A stretch of 64,000 bases of DNA from Hydractinia symbiolongicarpus (lineage: Eukaryota > Cnidaria > Hydrozoa > Anthoathecata > Hydractiniidae): positions 9,547,001 to 9,611,000 of the forward strand of contig NC_079875.1 in assembly GCF_029227915.1 (NCBI RefSeq), written 5' to 3'. Made by a program: the position numbers and the translations under genes. A model generated the notes under the pieces. That model ran no database searches and was not told where the DNA came from. It saw only the letters and a list, made by a program, of their open reading frames with translations. Positions 27,401 to 39,618 of this stretch are shown piece after piece. Each line of letters begins with the position of its first letter. Position 1 is the first letter of the stretch.

Positions 27401-30400
27401 CATATTTGATTTGGTGAAAGAATATGGTTACATTAAGTGATTCTTTTAGGGTTCTGTCATGGTTCAGACACATATTTAGTATGTTTGTTATTTCCCAGAA
27501 GTTCTTGGTTTTTTTACAAAATTATTCATTGAATATAAAAGCAAACTAAATTGTCTATCAGATGATATTAAAAAAATTCTCCAGTTAGCCATAACTTTCA
27601 TTTTTTTTTCTGACCAAAACGTCCGACAGTCCTCTTCGTGTTATCTTTTATTGCATGTTATTTCTTAATCAGTTCTGCATTACCATAGCAACAATATTTT
27701 GGTACATATTTTCAAGAAAGGGCGCTGTTCATTTTTTATATAAAATTCCGTAAATATAATTTCTTTATTATAGCTCCATAAATTAAATTTTAAATCTTTT
27801 TACCTTATAGACAATAGATAATTTTATAAAAAACAAAACTTTTGAGAAATATTGAATAAACTAAATACATACCAGAACCATTACATTATCCTTAAGCTAA
27901 CTAACAACAGCATTTCAATTAGATTGGTTTAATCAATTTTTTATTTATAGATTTCTCTCTTGGTAAAAACACTTAATGCAAACAAAAATGATAACTTTCT
28001 TAAATGATATAATTAGGACTCTCGATTGATGTATTTTTTTCTCTAAAGTCCGTTAAAGTTATTTTATTTTGAAACATAAAAAATGTATTTACTACCTCAC
28101 TTCCTAAGCAAAAACGATTTTGACTCGCCAAGTTATCACCATCACTGAAATACGAAACATTAGCACCATTGCGTAATGTCTCGTTCTTTATGATAGACAA
28201 GGTCTTATCTAACCAAAGGACTTCAAATGTAGAATTGTTCTGCTGATCACGGACATGAATGACACATTTAAATAAAATACGCTTCTCCTTGGACGTCACC
28301 TCAATTGCTGGCAATTTGCTCATTCGTGGATAATTACCTGTTAATTGAAAATAATAATATTGATGAGCACTGAAAACGAACACACGTAAATATGAAAACT
28401 ATTTGCGCAACGACATCATTTTTTAGGGAGTATGTTTGGATGTTTAACGCGCTACTTCAAATAATAGAAGAAGAAAAAGACAACACAAAAAAGAAAACAA
28501 CACTACCTCTTTAACTTGTTAAAAAGATTAGCTGTGCTCTAATTTTTTTTAAATCATGTTACTTTTTAATTAAACTATCTCTAAGTTGAAACACGTTAAA
28601 CCTACAAAACCTTGTTCAAATGTTTAATTAGTTTACCTGCAGGTTGTCCAACTTCATAAAGCCATCTTCCAGGTGCATTTACATTTGAATTCACAGCTAG
28701 AGATTGTATTCTATCAGGTCTGTGGTTATAAGGATGATGAAAGTGAGTTAAGTCGTTTTGCCAACCAATCTAAAAAAGATTTTAACCTCTCTCCCATCCG
28801 CATTATTAGAAAACTAGAGACAGCATATGCTCACAAAAAGATAAATGTGGCAAACCTTATGTGCACAGCCTAAACAATAAATTTAAATAATGTAGAGGGT
28901 ATTATACACATAAAAATTGCTAAATATTTATGAAACGTTTCATTAAATTTACATTTGCATTTAGTTAAAATTAGCCACTGCGCTAAAGGCTTGTATTGTC
29001 CAATATCTCTCTGTGAAATCTTTAAATCACTTCACACTGCAATAGACTTTCAGCATTAAGACAATAAAGGTCTAATCAGTATATTTTATATGCATTAATT
29101 CAATCACTACAAAAAAATAATAATACATCTATAGTACTAACCGTAGTTCGTGTATTAATACCACGTGTTTCATTATAATGCAAAAATAAAAAAGTAGACG
29201 TCAAATCACATGCCAAAGCCATCTGAAATGTAGTTGACTTCTATTGGAAAACAAAAAATCAAGAGTACATGCATTTCTGCAACTATGATTATTACTATTT
29301 TAAAATCTGTTATACAATGAACAGGACCCTCTAAAGCAGCTGGCGCATTGCTATAATTTTGAAAGTCCTGCATTAAAATGTGTTTAAATAAAACTCTACC
29401 TGTTTTTGTGAAAATATATTCACATTATACCATGTGACAACGAGAACAAAATTTGGTACAAAATTTACATCCAGTGCATTTTTTATGTCGTTTCTAGCCT
29501 TTCTTATTACTCTTCCGGCTGTATGGATTTGGTACGTAAATTTAGAACCATTGTATTGAAATGAAAGATCATTCCAGAACCCTGCTATGATTGGCGGTCG
29601 ATATGGCTGACCGTTAGATCGAATCCTTACTGGAAACTGACGTGGAACGAAACTAACGTATCTCACATTTCCAAAAACGATGTAGCCTTTGATTGATAAC
29701 TGAAAAGTAATTGGATTAAGTGATTAATGCAACCTCTTTCGCTTGAAAAAACACTGTTGTTTTGCATTTAAAGGTTTAAAACATAATTGCAAGCCTTTGC
29801 ACAAACACAGATCGAAAAAGAGTTATGGAATTCATCATTCATTAGGACTAAATACGTGTTAAGTACTAGCTACATAATTGCATCTTTTCATTAAGTTAAA
29901 GTTGTCTTTACTTAAACATTTTATGCGCTAAAAGAATCGATTATAAGTGAAATGCCAATATAGTTAACGTGGAATTATTAAATTTAACCAAAAGTTTGCT
30001 AATATTCTAATACTTCATGCGAATCATGACTTAAAGACAGCTGTTATAAAGTTAGTTTTGAATAATTTTTTTTTACTATAGCGTATAGATTTCAGTCCAT
30101 ATTTGAACTGCAGAAAGCAAAAAAAAAAAACGAATTGTGTTTAAAATATCTACTTCTCTTTTACACTTTTGTCAAAGAGACAACGTGATAGTTGTTTCAT
30201 AATTCTTAACTTTCTGTCAACATGCATGACATTATAGTAAACTACATGGAAGTTTGCGAGTAAAATATCAAACTTAACGCGTTGTTCTTTCGTGAAGATG
30301 CCAGCAGCCTGTATGCAACTTATTGTAACCCGGTACAAAAGTCTAATATCATTGATGACAACAATTAGTCTAATGGAATCGGCGTTTAAACACAATGGTA

Positions 30401-31357
30401 ATTTAAATACACAATAAATTAAAAGTAAACTAAATCTCCGAACTAATCTTCTAACAAATGAAAACATTCCTGCCATTTTGTCATTTTTTAATTTTGGTTG
30501 TAGGACATGTATATCTGATACCAATCCTACAACCAAAATTACACAAAATTAATAACTTAAAATAATAAATAATTTACTTCGTGGCGACTGGCATCTTAAC
30601 ATTCTACAGATCTAAAAGCGAAGCCTCTTTATGTCGTTTATAATCAGAGATACTTGACAAGGAACATAAAGAAAGAACTTCTGGGGTAGCTTGGTAGGCA
30701 ATAGCTTGTTTAATGATATAAAATAATCAATATAAAGGAAAATGGAAGTTCTTAACACATTAGGTCGTAGACGTGTTATGTACATGTAATTTATCAGAAA
30801 TAAGCATTATGATATTTTTATATATGTGAATATTGATAGTGACACCCATAGTAGCGACCAACACTGCCAATTAAGTATCAAATGTTTGTTGGTAACTTTT
30901 GAACGGAGATTGTAAAATATCGTCTAAAAATCATCACAGCAAGGTTCAAGAGCAACAGATTTAACTAAAAATTTAAAACTTTATCAAAACTGTGTATGCC
31001 ATTTCCACCATGTAAATCTTACTTTTAATATTTATTTTTTGATAGTTTGTAGCCTTTGTCCTGACCAATGCGCGTATCCAAAACATTTTAAGCATTTGGT
31101 GGACTAAAAAAAATGCTATTCCAAGAATTGAATAAGTGGTCACCTACCTGAGCTATTGTGTTGTTTTTCCGATGAAAGAAGGGTATGTGAGAAGTTGTGA
31201 TAAAGTAATTATCATCTGAAAGATGATTTGTTAGACGAATACCTTTTTCATTATCTATAATTGTTGTATCGCCATTTTCTACTCCAAAAGGAAAAAAGCT
31301 TGTCAGTTCTAAAGCTGATACAATTCCCAAATTTAAATACACCAAGGCAGCTACCAT
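18448..31357 (-). CDS. Secreted NIDO-VWD-EGF-mucin-CBM14 protein (VWDE-like)
   Basis: Nineteen exons join without a phase error into 1567 residues: 31357-31148, 29699-29400, 29240-29142, 28769-28637, 28337-28096, 27356-27267, 26714-26397, 26215-26078, 25223-25026, 24953-24724, 24591-24398, 24121-23766, 23673-23433, 23281-23145, 23017-22751, 22502-22388, 22114-21191, 19052-18888, 18794-18448. A signal peptide (MVAALVYLNLGIVSA) leads into a NIDO domain (FFPFGVENGD; IIAGFWND; LVVTWYNV; about 20-245). A Cys-bearing middle region precedes a VWD domain (GYCSVTGDP, GLCGQFDGD; about 470-650). One six-Cys EGF repeat (CQNDCNQHGLCVNRSCVC) sits near 880-910. These domains match von Willebrand factor D and EGF domain proteins. 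After NGYCFSLGE the protein runs into a 307-residue Ser/Thr-rich mucin-like exon, then two CBM14 chitin-binding domains around a Thr-rich linker. Exon 9 uses a GC donor. The exon 12 acceptor is weak. The tail joint relies on phase. Confidence 0.85.
19128..21091 (-). mobile_element. Non-autonomous Helitron-like element inside an intron
   Basis: On the minus strand it starts TCTATATATTAATACGCC at 21091 and ends at 19128 with CTAG. The CTAG is preceded by the hairpin gtggattcttccac. The bases flanking it are A before the TC and T after the CTAG, the known Helitron target. No Rep/helicase coding was seen, so it is non-autonomous. It fills almost all of the 2.1-kb intron (21190-19053) between the mucin-like exon and the first CBM14 exon of the large secreted gene, on that gene's strand. 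A (CA)n run lies near its 5' end. Confidence 0.65.
19966..20230. repeat. Two diverged direct repeats of about 75 bp
   Basis: Segments at about 19968-20040 and 20153-20228 share aacaaacaatc, gacatattctta and gtatattctta in the same order. Both lie inside the Helitron-like element at 19128-21091 and probably reflect duplication within it. Confidence 0.55.
30490..30540. repeat. Perfect 16-bp inverted repeat with 19-nt loop
   Basis: The arm at 30490-30505 (aattttggttgtagga) is exactly complementary to 30525-30540. It lies in the first intron of the large secreted gene, at the start of an unexplained 128-codon minus-strand open frame (30536-30150). It may be a hairpin or a mobile-element end. Confidence 0.75.
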
Positions 31358-32830
31358 GTCTATACTGCAAGTGGTATTTCAGTCCTACTGTAACTAGTCA
31401 AATATCAATATTAATCTTAGAATTAGAAATTATTCCCCTAAAACATTTCCTTGAATTTTTTCTGCAAGTTTCCCTTTTGCCCTTTCAACTGCTGGATTTA
31501 CAATGTTTTTAAACTTCTTCTGTTTTATCACTTTTCAGGAATGCGTAAGTATTATATAATTGACCTTCAAAAATGCTTAATCGTTGCATTCTTATTGTCT
31601 TTCAGATCTTGTGACGTAAGTATAATGATACTATAGCAATTTACACAATGCCGTGCAACAAAAAGGAAAAAAATTAAAAGAACTTCAAAACACTTGAATT
31701 TTCACTTTCTCTCTTCCATTTATGACCAACGGCATGTAAAAATTAATGGCATTGCAGACCTGTCCTATAGGTCACGCACATCAAAAATCGCTTTCCTGGT
31801 GAAAAATTAGTAGTTTTCTACGTATTTTCAATTTTTTATTTTAACTTTGTAGATATTATCCATAATATTCTTTTATTTACCTAGTCTGCACATTTGTATT
31901 CACAATTGCATCTAAAAAGTGAAAAAAAAGAGGTGTGTTATAAAATATAATTCAAAAGTAGAAAGCATTCGCCACTACACGTGTGTTATCCATTTTAAAA
32001 ATGAAATTGTTCGGGGCCTAAAATGTACTTGTAAGTGATACAAGAAGTTATTTGTCACAAAAAACGCCTACTTTGCTTGAAATAACTGTATTTTGCATTG
32101 GTTGTCGTACCTTTTACCTGTACTCAGTCGCGTCAATGAATGACTCTTTAATTTTTAGGGGCACATTTGATTCCTCATGTTGCGAGAATTTGACTTGCAT
32201 GAAGTTTTTTGTGTACTTATTTAACGACGGAATTGAAAACTATCATATTTTAGAAAACAACTTGAGCTAAAGGGATGGTTTTTTTTTCATGCACAAACAG
32301 GATAATATTTTGCACATTTTATTGAAATAACATCACCCAGAGTTTTTTGCACATGAATGTAAGACAAAATAATTTTGTCAACCGACATGTACGGTAATGT
32401 CCTGTCTTGCTCTTTATGTATGCAGCTCCATACTATGATGCATGGGCAAAGATATGACAGTTTGAAAATTGAGATGAATAAAATTTATCATAGCAGACAA
32501 AATAGTCAACAAAAGGGTTTTTATTATGCAGGTATTATAAAAAAAAATTATTTCTAAATAAATTCTCAAATAAAATAAAAAAGGCTATTTTTGACTAGAG
32601 TAAATAAAAAAACCGAAAGATTACGTAAGAATAAAACTTGCAACAGTTAAATGTTATTTGCTGTCACTTCATAATTTAATATATTTGTGTACGGAATCAA
32701 ATGTTCCAATTCAACTCATTTTAAAGGCTAAAGTGAAAGGGATCTAAGGGAAAACATGTGTCAAGAATTCTAGAAAAACTTAGGATATAGCTGTACTGAA
32801 CATTTACATATTTTTTTTAAGATTGTTTCT
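31358..32830. other. Spacer between two minus-strand genes
   Basis: This covers the promoter side of the large secreted gene (31357) and the 3' side of secreted-protein copy C (32831). No exon, clear TATA box or repeat family was recognised. Open frames here are short and carry no motif. Confidence 0.4.
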
Positions 32831-33719
32831 TTACACATGTTGCACAATTGCTTGTAATTGTTGTTTAACATCTGTTAATCGCATCTTTATGCCTTGTATT
32901 ACCCTATTCGACGTTTGATCATTGTGTGACATTTGCTTCAAGGTTCCTGTTTCTTGTATGCTGGTGACGAGTCCACAGTCAAGCCTTCTGTTAAGAATTT
33001 CAATTCTACTATCTAATGCTTTCAATACGTTCATGATTTCGTCAATTTGATTACACACTCCTGGCACCTTTAGGTTGGCAATGTACGCATTTAAAACTAA
33101 ACAAAAGTTATATGTTTATTGAAGGTTAATAACAATAAAAGCTTGATAAAAAGCATATTTGGGAATCTAGACCTCCAATTTGTATAGTAGCGTAGAATTA
33201 TTGACCTTATAAATTGAGGAAGATATGCACTACTTAAGTGCAACAACAAACCTGACCAAAGGCGATTAAAAGCAACCGCCAAAATCTTCAACATGTTTAA
33301 ATAATTAGTCACCAACATTAACTCGTAATATTGACGATATAAATCAATTGTTCAAACTGACCTGCTTCTGTTATCTTCATTACTTTAATTTTTTACGAAA
33401 TAATGTTATATTATACTAGCAATTAAATTTATACTTACATGGTAAAATTTGGTTCCAAACCTTTATGTTATTGTTCGCAGATAATATTAATGCATCAATT
33501 TGAGCATCCGTAAGATGTATTTGAACATAGGGGATGTTAGTGCAGTTGAGCGAACTTTGTGTTGGAACTGGATCTGTACCTTCTGTGAATAAAACTATAA
33601 CAAGAATTCAAATTTTGAAAACCTACACTACCTTATGATTGCTACAGTAATGAAAAACTTGATTATTTACCTCTCAAAAAAATGAAGGAAAAAGTGATGT
33701 ATAAATGCACAAATTGCAT
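32831..33719 (-). CDS. Small secreted helical protein, family copy C
   Basis: Exons 33719-33671, 33594-33439 and 33096-32831 join in phase to give 156 residues. Exon 1 (MQFVHLYITFSFIFLRG) is a signal peptide. Exon 2 has LNCTNIPYVQ like copy A. Exon 3 has NRRLDCGLVTSIQE and ends QLQAIVQHV. Two acceptors 12 nt apart at exon 2 (after ctatag or after cacag) both keep the frame, so four residues may vary by splicing. Compared with A and B, the Cys before QIIP-type residues is Trp here (KVWNQILP), and a new Cys appears in PGVCNQIDE. The protein is predicted to be secreted; function unknown. A TATAAATA box lies about 107 nt upstream of the ATG. Confidence 0.83.
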
Positions 33720-33825
33720 ATCTAGCAGCAAAATACGTCGGTCTCTCGAGTTGTTTCTGTCAAAAAATGTTGCTAAAAGATTAAAAGATATACTTCATTC
33801 TTTAATAGCAATATAATGTCGGTGA

Positions 33826-33833
33826 TATTTATA
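33826..33833 (-). promoter_or_regulatory. TATA box for secreted-protein copy C
   Basis: The minus strand reads TATAAATA about 107 nt upstream of the ATG at 33719. It is weaker than the box of copy A but similarly placed. Confidence 0.4.
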
Positions 33834-33959
33834 AGCAAAATTAGAAACTGTTTTCAAAGTATTTAATAAACCTAACCTGCCTGCCTTTCTGTTCTTACTA
33901 TAACTTGTAATGAATGCTTACCTTTAAAAAACTCTTTAAAGCTTTGTGTTGTCAGAAAA

Positions 33960-35090
33960 CAATTTTAAAGCGTTGGCGAAAAATTGATTTTAGAACGAAC
34001 GTTGGCGGAGTACCTTGGTTTTTATCAATTACATTCCACCTTATATCTTACTCCACCTCTTCAAGCCAATTATCTAATTAATTTTTTTAATATTTTCTCT
34101 TTCGTTGAATAGTTAATTGTTTTGCTTTTAATAAGAGTTTGATGACACATCAGCATCACTTTTAAATGGGATATGGAGGTAGCCAATGAGTAAAATTTCA
34201 AATATCAAAAGCTTTACTTTATATGGTGTTACCAGTTTTCAATTAATTTTTACTCATGGTTGTGCTTTGTGTCACGTTTTGTTTTTCATCCTTAAACACG
34301 CATTTTGTTAGTAGTGTTTTTGGACAAATCCTTGGTAGTTGATAGTCAGTTTGTGCTAATGCCTTTAATGCTTTCGTCACTAGGAACTTAATTATTTTGA
34401 TTGGTGCAATGAATCAATAAAATCAGAATTTTTTTTAGATTTTATTCTTTTTATAACCTATTATTTTTGAGGTACTATCGTGTATCTAAAAGTATGCTGT
34501 TCTTAACGAATTTGAGAATTTGCTACTAACAACTGCAATTGATGAAAGCTGTCTTGTTTCGCTATTACTAGTTATAGGGTTATTTTCCACTGCTTTAATA
34601 CATTGCACAAAATTAATTGTGTGCGGTTGTATATACTTGTACAATCAAGACAACACACTGTGTCTTAAAACCTCATTGGACGAGTATCTTGGTTTTTATC
34701 AAGCACACTCCGTCTTTATTTTACTCCACCTCTTCAATGCAATTATTTAATTAATTTTTAAATATTTCTTTTCTTGTTGAATAGTCAATTCTTTACGTTG
34801 TAGTAAGAATATATATGACACATCAGGATTAGGTAGCAAAGCAAAGACATTACTTATTACCGTGTTACCAGTTTTTAATTAATTTTTGATCAATTATGGT
34901 TGTGCTTTTTCTCACGTTTTGTTTACAAATCTTAAACACGTTTTTAGTTAGTAATTCTTCCGGAAAAAATCCTTAGTAGATGTAGTCAGTTTAAGCTTAC
35001 CACTAGTAAGAAATTAAATTAAAATGCTTTCTTCGCTAAGAACTTCTTTTTTATCTTGATTGGTGTAATGAATAAATATTTCAACTTCTC
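33960..35090. repeat. Tandem duplication, unit about 670 bp, upstream of copy C
   Basis: About 34010-34400 and 34680-35070 run in the same order: tactccacctcttcaa, a gaatagt(t/c)aatt block, gacacatcag, gtgttaccagttt, tggttgtgctt, tcacgttttgttt, and ttgattggtg(c/t)aatgaat. The copies are diverged, so the duplication is old. It sits just upstream of copy C's TATA box and could have doubled control sequences. Confidence 0.65.
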
Positions 35091-36535
35091 GCAGTCATAA
35101 ACAAAAGTAAATGGAATAACGTTTTGCCAATGTTCCACACAATAAGTTTACCTCTATACGGTTTATTGCCCTACCCCCTTATCGTAAGTTAACTAAAAAA
35201 CTTGGTTTGCGTGGTAACACTTCAGCATATGTTTCCATGTGATTTCTGATTAAATAATTTTCTTTACTGGTATCATCGTAATATAATCTTGCATGTGAAA
35301 TATATTTATGACAAAATAAATTTGCAGCTAATATAACACATTGTATTTTTTTAAAATCTGAAGTGACGGTTACTCAATCGTTGTGTTATACATTTCTTGT
35401 GTGTTATATGTATTAAGGATTGTAAACATGATTATTTAACTTTATTTCAGTGAACTGTCAATTTTATCACAGTTCAATTTCTATTTTTTTTTTTTTTTTT
35501 TTACTTATCCTGAAAGAAGCCACACCTTAGTATTTAGTAACGCCTTTGAGGCACATAATTGTCGTATCAGTGTTGTTATAGGACATCAAGCTCCTACATT
35601 GTTGTTTATCTCAGTCACTTTTTTGTGGGCCAGGACACATAAGTCACAAAAAATAGTGGCGATAGTTTTATTATCACGTTGTTTATCACGCTTATTATCA
35701 CATTATCACCAGGCGTGGCCGGCTTTCTTCTTAGAAACAATACCGATTTTTATAAAAGGAAAGCTTTAGTCAGTAAGAAAAAGGGTTTTTGAAAATCTTG
35801 AAGTCCGTCACCGCCAGTAGTAAACCCGAAGCTGAGTTAATTGTTGCTGATATCAGCATAATTCTTTTTGCCGATATTTTGGCAATTTCTGGCACCTCAA
35901 GTGGATTACTTCGTAACTATGTAATGTTCAAAAGTGCAACTAGCGCATTTTAGAATTGTTTAAAATGTATACGCATATAGAGTAGTTACATTTTCACACT
36001 ATTTGTCAATTGATGGTTTTTGTCTGTTCTACGATATACTTTTATATAGTCACATCTCGTCAAAACATTTTCTCTCTCAGGCATAATTGCGCAAAAGGAA
36101 TTTAGAACTTTTATACGTAAGGCCAACATCATATATAAAAGAATCCATTATTTAGAATAATATTTTTATCAATAAAATAAATTAAATAAATAATATGTAT
36201 AAAAATAATTACTACCCTACAATAAACAGAACTGGTTTCATGACAAAAATTTTTTGTTTAACCACCAAAAATCTAGAAAGTTTTAAAATGTGTAGTAGGG
36301 ACATGTGTGGAAATAGACGGGTTCCCCTAATTAACATTTGCTAAATATTTCGTAAGCATCTTTAGGACGTAGCAGAAAGCGATGAATTGGTGTAATTCAT
36401 GAAAATACATTGCCTTTTACTACCTCTCTTAATAAAGACCGAGTTTAGAAGGGTGATTTGATATAAATTTAATAATTAGTCTAATTGACAAAAATAATTT
36501 AGATTCGCAATGTTTCTTGATCACTTTCTTCCCTT
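35091..36535. other. Spacer with a 19-nt T run
   Basis: A run of 19 T lies at 35484-35502. No exon or domain was recognised between the duplicated block and the end of the astacin gene. Confidence 0.45.
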
Positions 36536-39500
36536 TCAGCTACATTTTCCGCATGTCTTTGGACAATCCGTCATGTAGTTAAATCTTTCTTTACACACTT
36601 CTGTGATAGGCGCTTCCTTTTGTGCTAACTCCCAACACCAGTGTTTTTTGTCCTTGCATGCTAAAGATAAATAAATAATTATTGTTCATGCATAAAGTCC
36701 TTTTTCACATGGACGTGAGAGACTTTCAAAATTGCTTGTTTGTAATATCATACCGCCATGGAAGTATTAACTAAAATGTACTTTTCAATTCTTAAACGAC
36801 AACTTTGTGCGGGTTTTTCCCTAAGGCATTTTGCGTAATTAAATATGTATCTTTTATCATCCATCTAAAGCAAATTTCTCTGTTCAATATTTTTAGATAT
36901 AAAATATTTGACACTCCTTTATTTCTTATTGGTTTCGAGAAAAGAACTAATCCTAAAAAGGGTTGACGAAGGTAAGCGGCGGGAAAAAATGTTAAATGTT
37001 TCAATGTTAATTTTAAATGACTTGTTTCACAAACAGTAATCTTTTTTTTTTTTGCTTTTTTCGGGAAGATGTTCTTCAGATTTGTTTGTACTGAAAAAGC
37101 TAGACAGAAAATTTTTATATTAAATTTTATATTTTATTTCATTTCTATTTGTTTAAGATTTTTACAGTGCGCTTCAAGTTCTCCGGGTTATATCTCCCAC
37201 AAACTTTATCTTACTAAAAATATAAGCACAAATGTCAAGCATTATTGACAGAATATTCAAAATTTGCTATTCTTGAGTTTGCGGCTTTCTGGCAAATACA
37301 TGCCCAACATATTGAAATGAATACGCAATATGGTTTGGGGAAGCATCTCGATTCCACACATGGGATTGAAGTTTAAGGAATTCTTCGTTAATTTCATTAA
37401 ATATTTATATCAGACGTTAACTTTCACAAAGAGGATACCAATATTTTTATTTTTTTTAGTCATTTTCATTTTGAGATCATTGGTAAAAAATCCTTTTAAT
37501 GGTGAAATAATGGTTAGAAATATTGTGGTACTTACCATCATCGCTTTCTGTTATCGGACATTCATAATAGCGATTCAATTGAAGAATGTCATCTTGGCTC
37601 AAAAATTGTGATCCAAGAGGAAGATTCGTGTCTGCTTTCCATGTGAGTGTTTTTGCACCTCTTTTATTTGTGAATGCAAAACTAAAAAGAAGAAAGGAGT
37701 TGAAGCTATAACACTTTTACTTGAACGTCAATGGATCCTGAGATAACCAGACAGAAAGCTGCATGCCGAAAAAAATGGTCATTATACCAACTCTTTTAAA
37801 ATTACAGAGGTTTTATCCTCTGGTCAGTATCAAATTTTTTAGTTCAAATAGAACAAAACGCTTGAAGTTCAAAAAAATATATAATTTTACTTACTTTGAG
37901 TAGTGCATTATTGAGTTTGCGTCGTAAGTGGAGCCGAGGTTCTCTGTCTCATTTTGTTTATAAAACTGATCTAAGCGATCTGAAATAAAGGTCGAGGAAT
38001 ACGTTTAGCGATTCACAAAAAAGCCTATAGAAATAAAACTAACAATATCAGAACGTACCTTTCTGTATATTTTCGGTGTGAACGTTTACATACTCATCTC
38101 GATCAAGCCTACTAACTTCGTGATGAAAACCAAGTGTATGGAAAAGTTCGTGCATCGCTATACGTGCGCTCATGCAGTTGTAACTAACTTTATTTTCTTT
38201 CATTAAAGAGACGTGTTGCACGAGAAAGTGTTGTCTGCCAACATATGAGTAACATCTAAAAACAATGAGATTGCTAATAACTCCATTTATTTTACTTCAT
38301 TTCCTTAAATGAAATACCGATTTTATTGTTACATTATTATTACAAAAATACCGCGTTAAAAATTTTATTTAATCTGTCCGATAAATCTTTAGTCGCCTGA
38401 CTTTCCTGTGTATTTCTTACGCAAAGGGTCAAGAATATTCACCTTGTATTCACCTTTTTAGATTCTACTTAAATACTCAAAGCAAGTGTTAACAACACAA
38501 GATTTTGTTAATTATTTTAAAACAAGAGTATTCTAGTACTTAAATCACAACAAAAGAAAACATATAGCCTACCCATCTCCGCTGAAAATATTAACATACG
38601 GCTTTGGTACTTGATGAACGTTATGGTATTCCTTAAATCGAATACAAGAGAACTTTTCGATAGTTGCAATAGCTTGAGTAATTACCTGATGACCAAAGCT
38701 ACCAAAAGCTGAAGAAGAAGAGACATAAATTAACGTCAACAACAACAAAAATGTTTGTTGATTAGTCACAATTATTGTTCTGAAGAAGATAAAAAAACAT
38801 CTTTTGATTCAACCAATCATTAATAGAATTGTAAATTATTACTAGAATCTTACGAAAATCTTTTTTGTTGAGAATATAAGGAACAGTTGCGTTGGGCCAT
38901 CTACGACCTAAACTTCTTTTCACTACCGCTTTTCGTACTCTGTTTCTGGCAACCAAGATGTCGATATCGTAGAGATCTTTGTTAGCTAAAGAAAAAAACT
39001 ATAACCTTAATCTTTGACAAAAATGAAAGACTTAGATGCGGTTTTGTAATACGTAGTCTCCAGGTAGAAATAAAAGATAGAGAGAGTTGATAAAAATTAC
39101 TTACAATTTTTATTAATATCTGCTATGCTGTTTTGAGATCGTGGTAAATATATTTCTTCTGACTTGTTTTCTTTTAAAGGGATACAGTTGGCAACTAAGA
39201 AAAAATACATCGTCATTAGTCTGATTTTTAACTTACTTCGACTATGTATAAGAACACTACTTTTCATCTGTTATTACTTGCGCTACAATGACGCTCTGCA
39301 ACGCTTTCTTAAAGATACTACACTAAAGTTAAAAATTAAAAAAAAACTGCTTAAACAACTTAATGATAAAGCTACTGCTACACAGATAGGGTAATAGTCA
39401 ATTTGTCATTGTTACCTCTATATCGTTCATCTTACAGAACCAGCCAGCAAAAGATAAATAACAAGGAAAAAGTCGAATGTTGATAAAGTGAAAGTACATT

Positions 39501-39549
39501 TAAACAAACCTGTCCACATTGAAACCGCGAAAAGAATTGTGCCCCACAT
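36536..39549 (-). CDS. Astacin-family zinc metalloprotease with C-terminal ShKT domain
   Basis: Eight exons (39549-39510, 39194-39105, 38985-38854, 38708-38573, 38255-38059, 37979-37895, 37681-37536, 36660-36536) join in phase to give 316 residues. MWGTILFAVSMWT is a signal peptide. A short propeptide follows, then KRSLGRRWPN and VPYIL mark the start of the mature protease. The zinc motif HELFHTLGFHHEVSRLDRD and the Met-turn SIMHYS are complete, so it should be an active secreted endopeptidase. The last exon encodes a six-Cys ShKT domain (ACKDKKHWC ... DCPKTCGKC). Astacin-ShKT proteins are common in cnidarians and nematodes and act in matrix processing, development or venom; the ShKT tail alone does not make it a toxin. 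A TATATAAG box lies about 65 nt upstream of the ATG. Confidence 0.93.
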
Positions 39550-39610
39550 TTTTTCAGTCTTTCTTTCAAGATTTTTTTTCTATCAATGAAATGTCATTTC
39601 TATTTCCCGA

Positions 39611-39618
39611 CTTATATA
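39611..39618 (-). promoter_or_regulatory. TATA box for the astacin gene
   Basis: The minus strand reads TATATAAG, 62-69 nt upstream of the ATG at 39549. A start site about 30 nt downstream would leave a 5' UTR near 35 nt. Confidence 0.55.

Noticed and set aside
36536-36660. ShKT exon as a stand-alone toxin
   Set aside because: It is spliced in phase to a complete astacin protease; ShKT tails are common on such enzymes and do not by themselves indicate a toxin.
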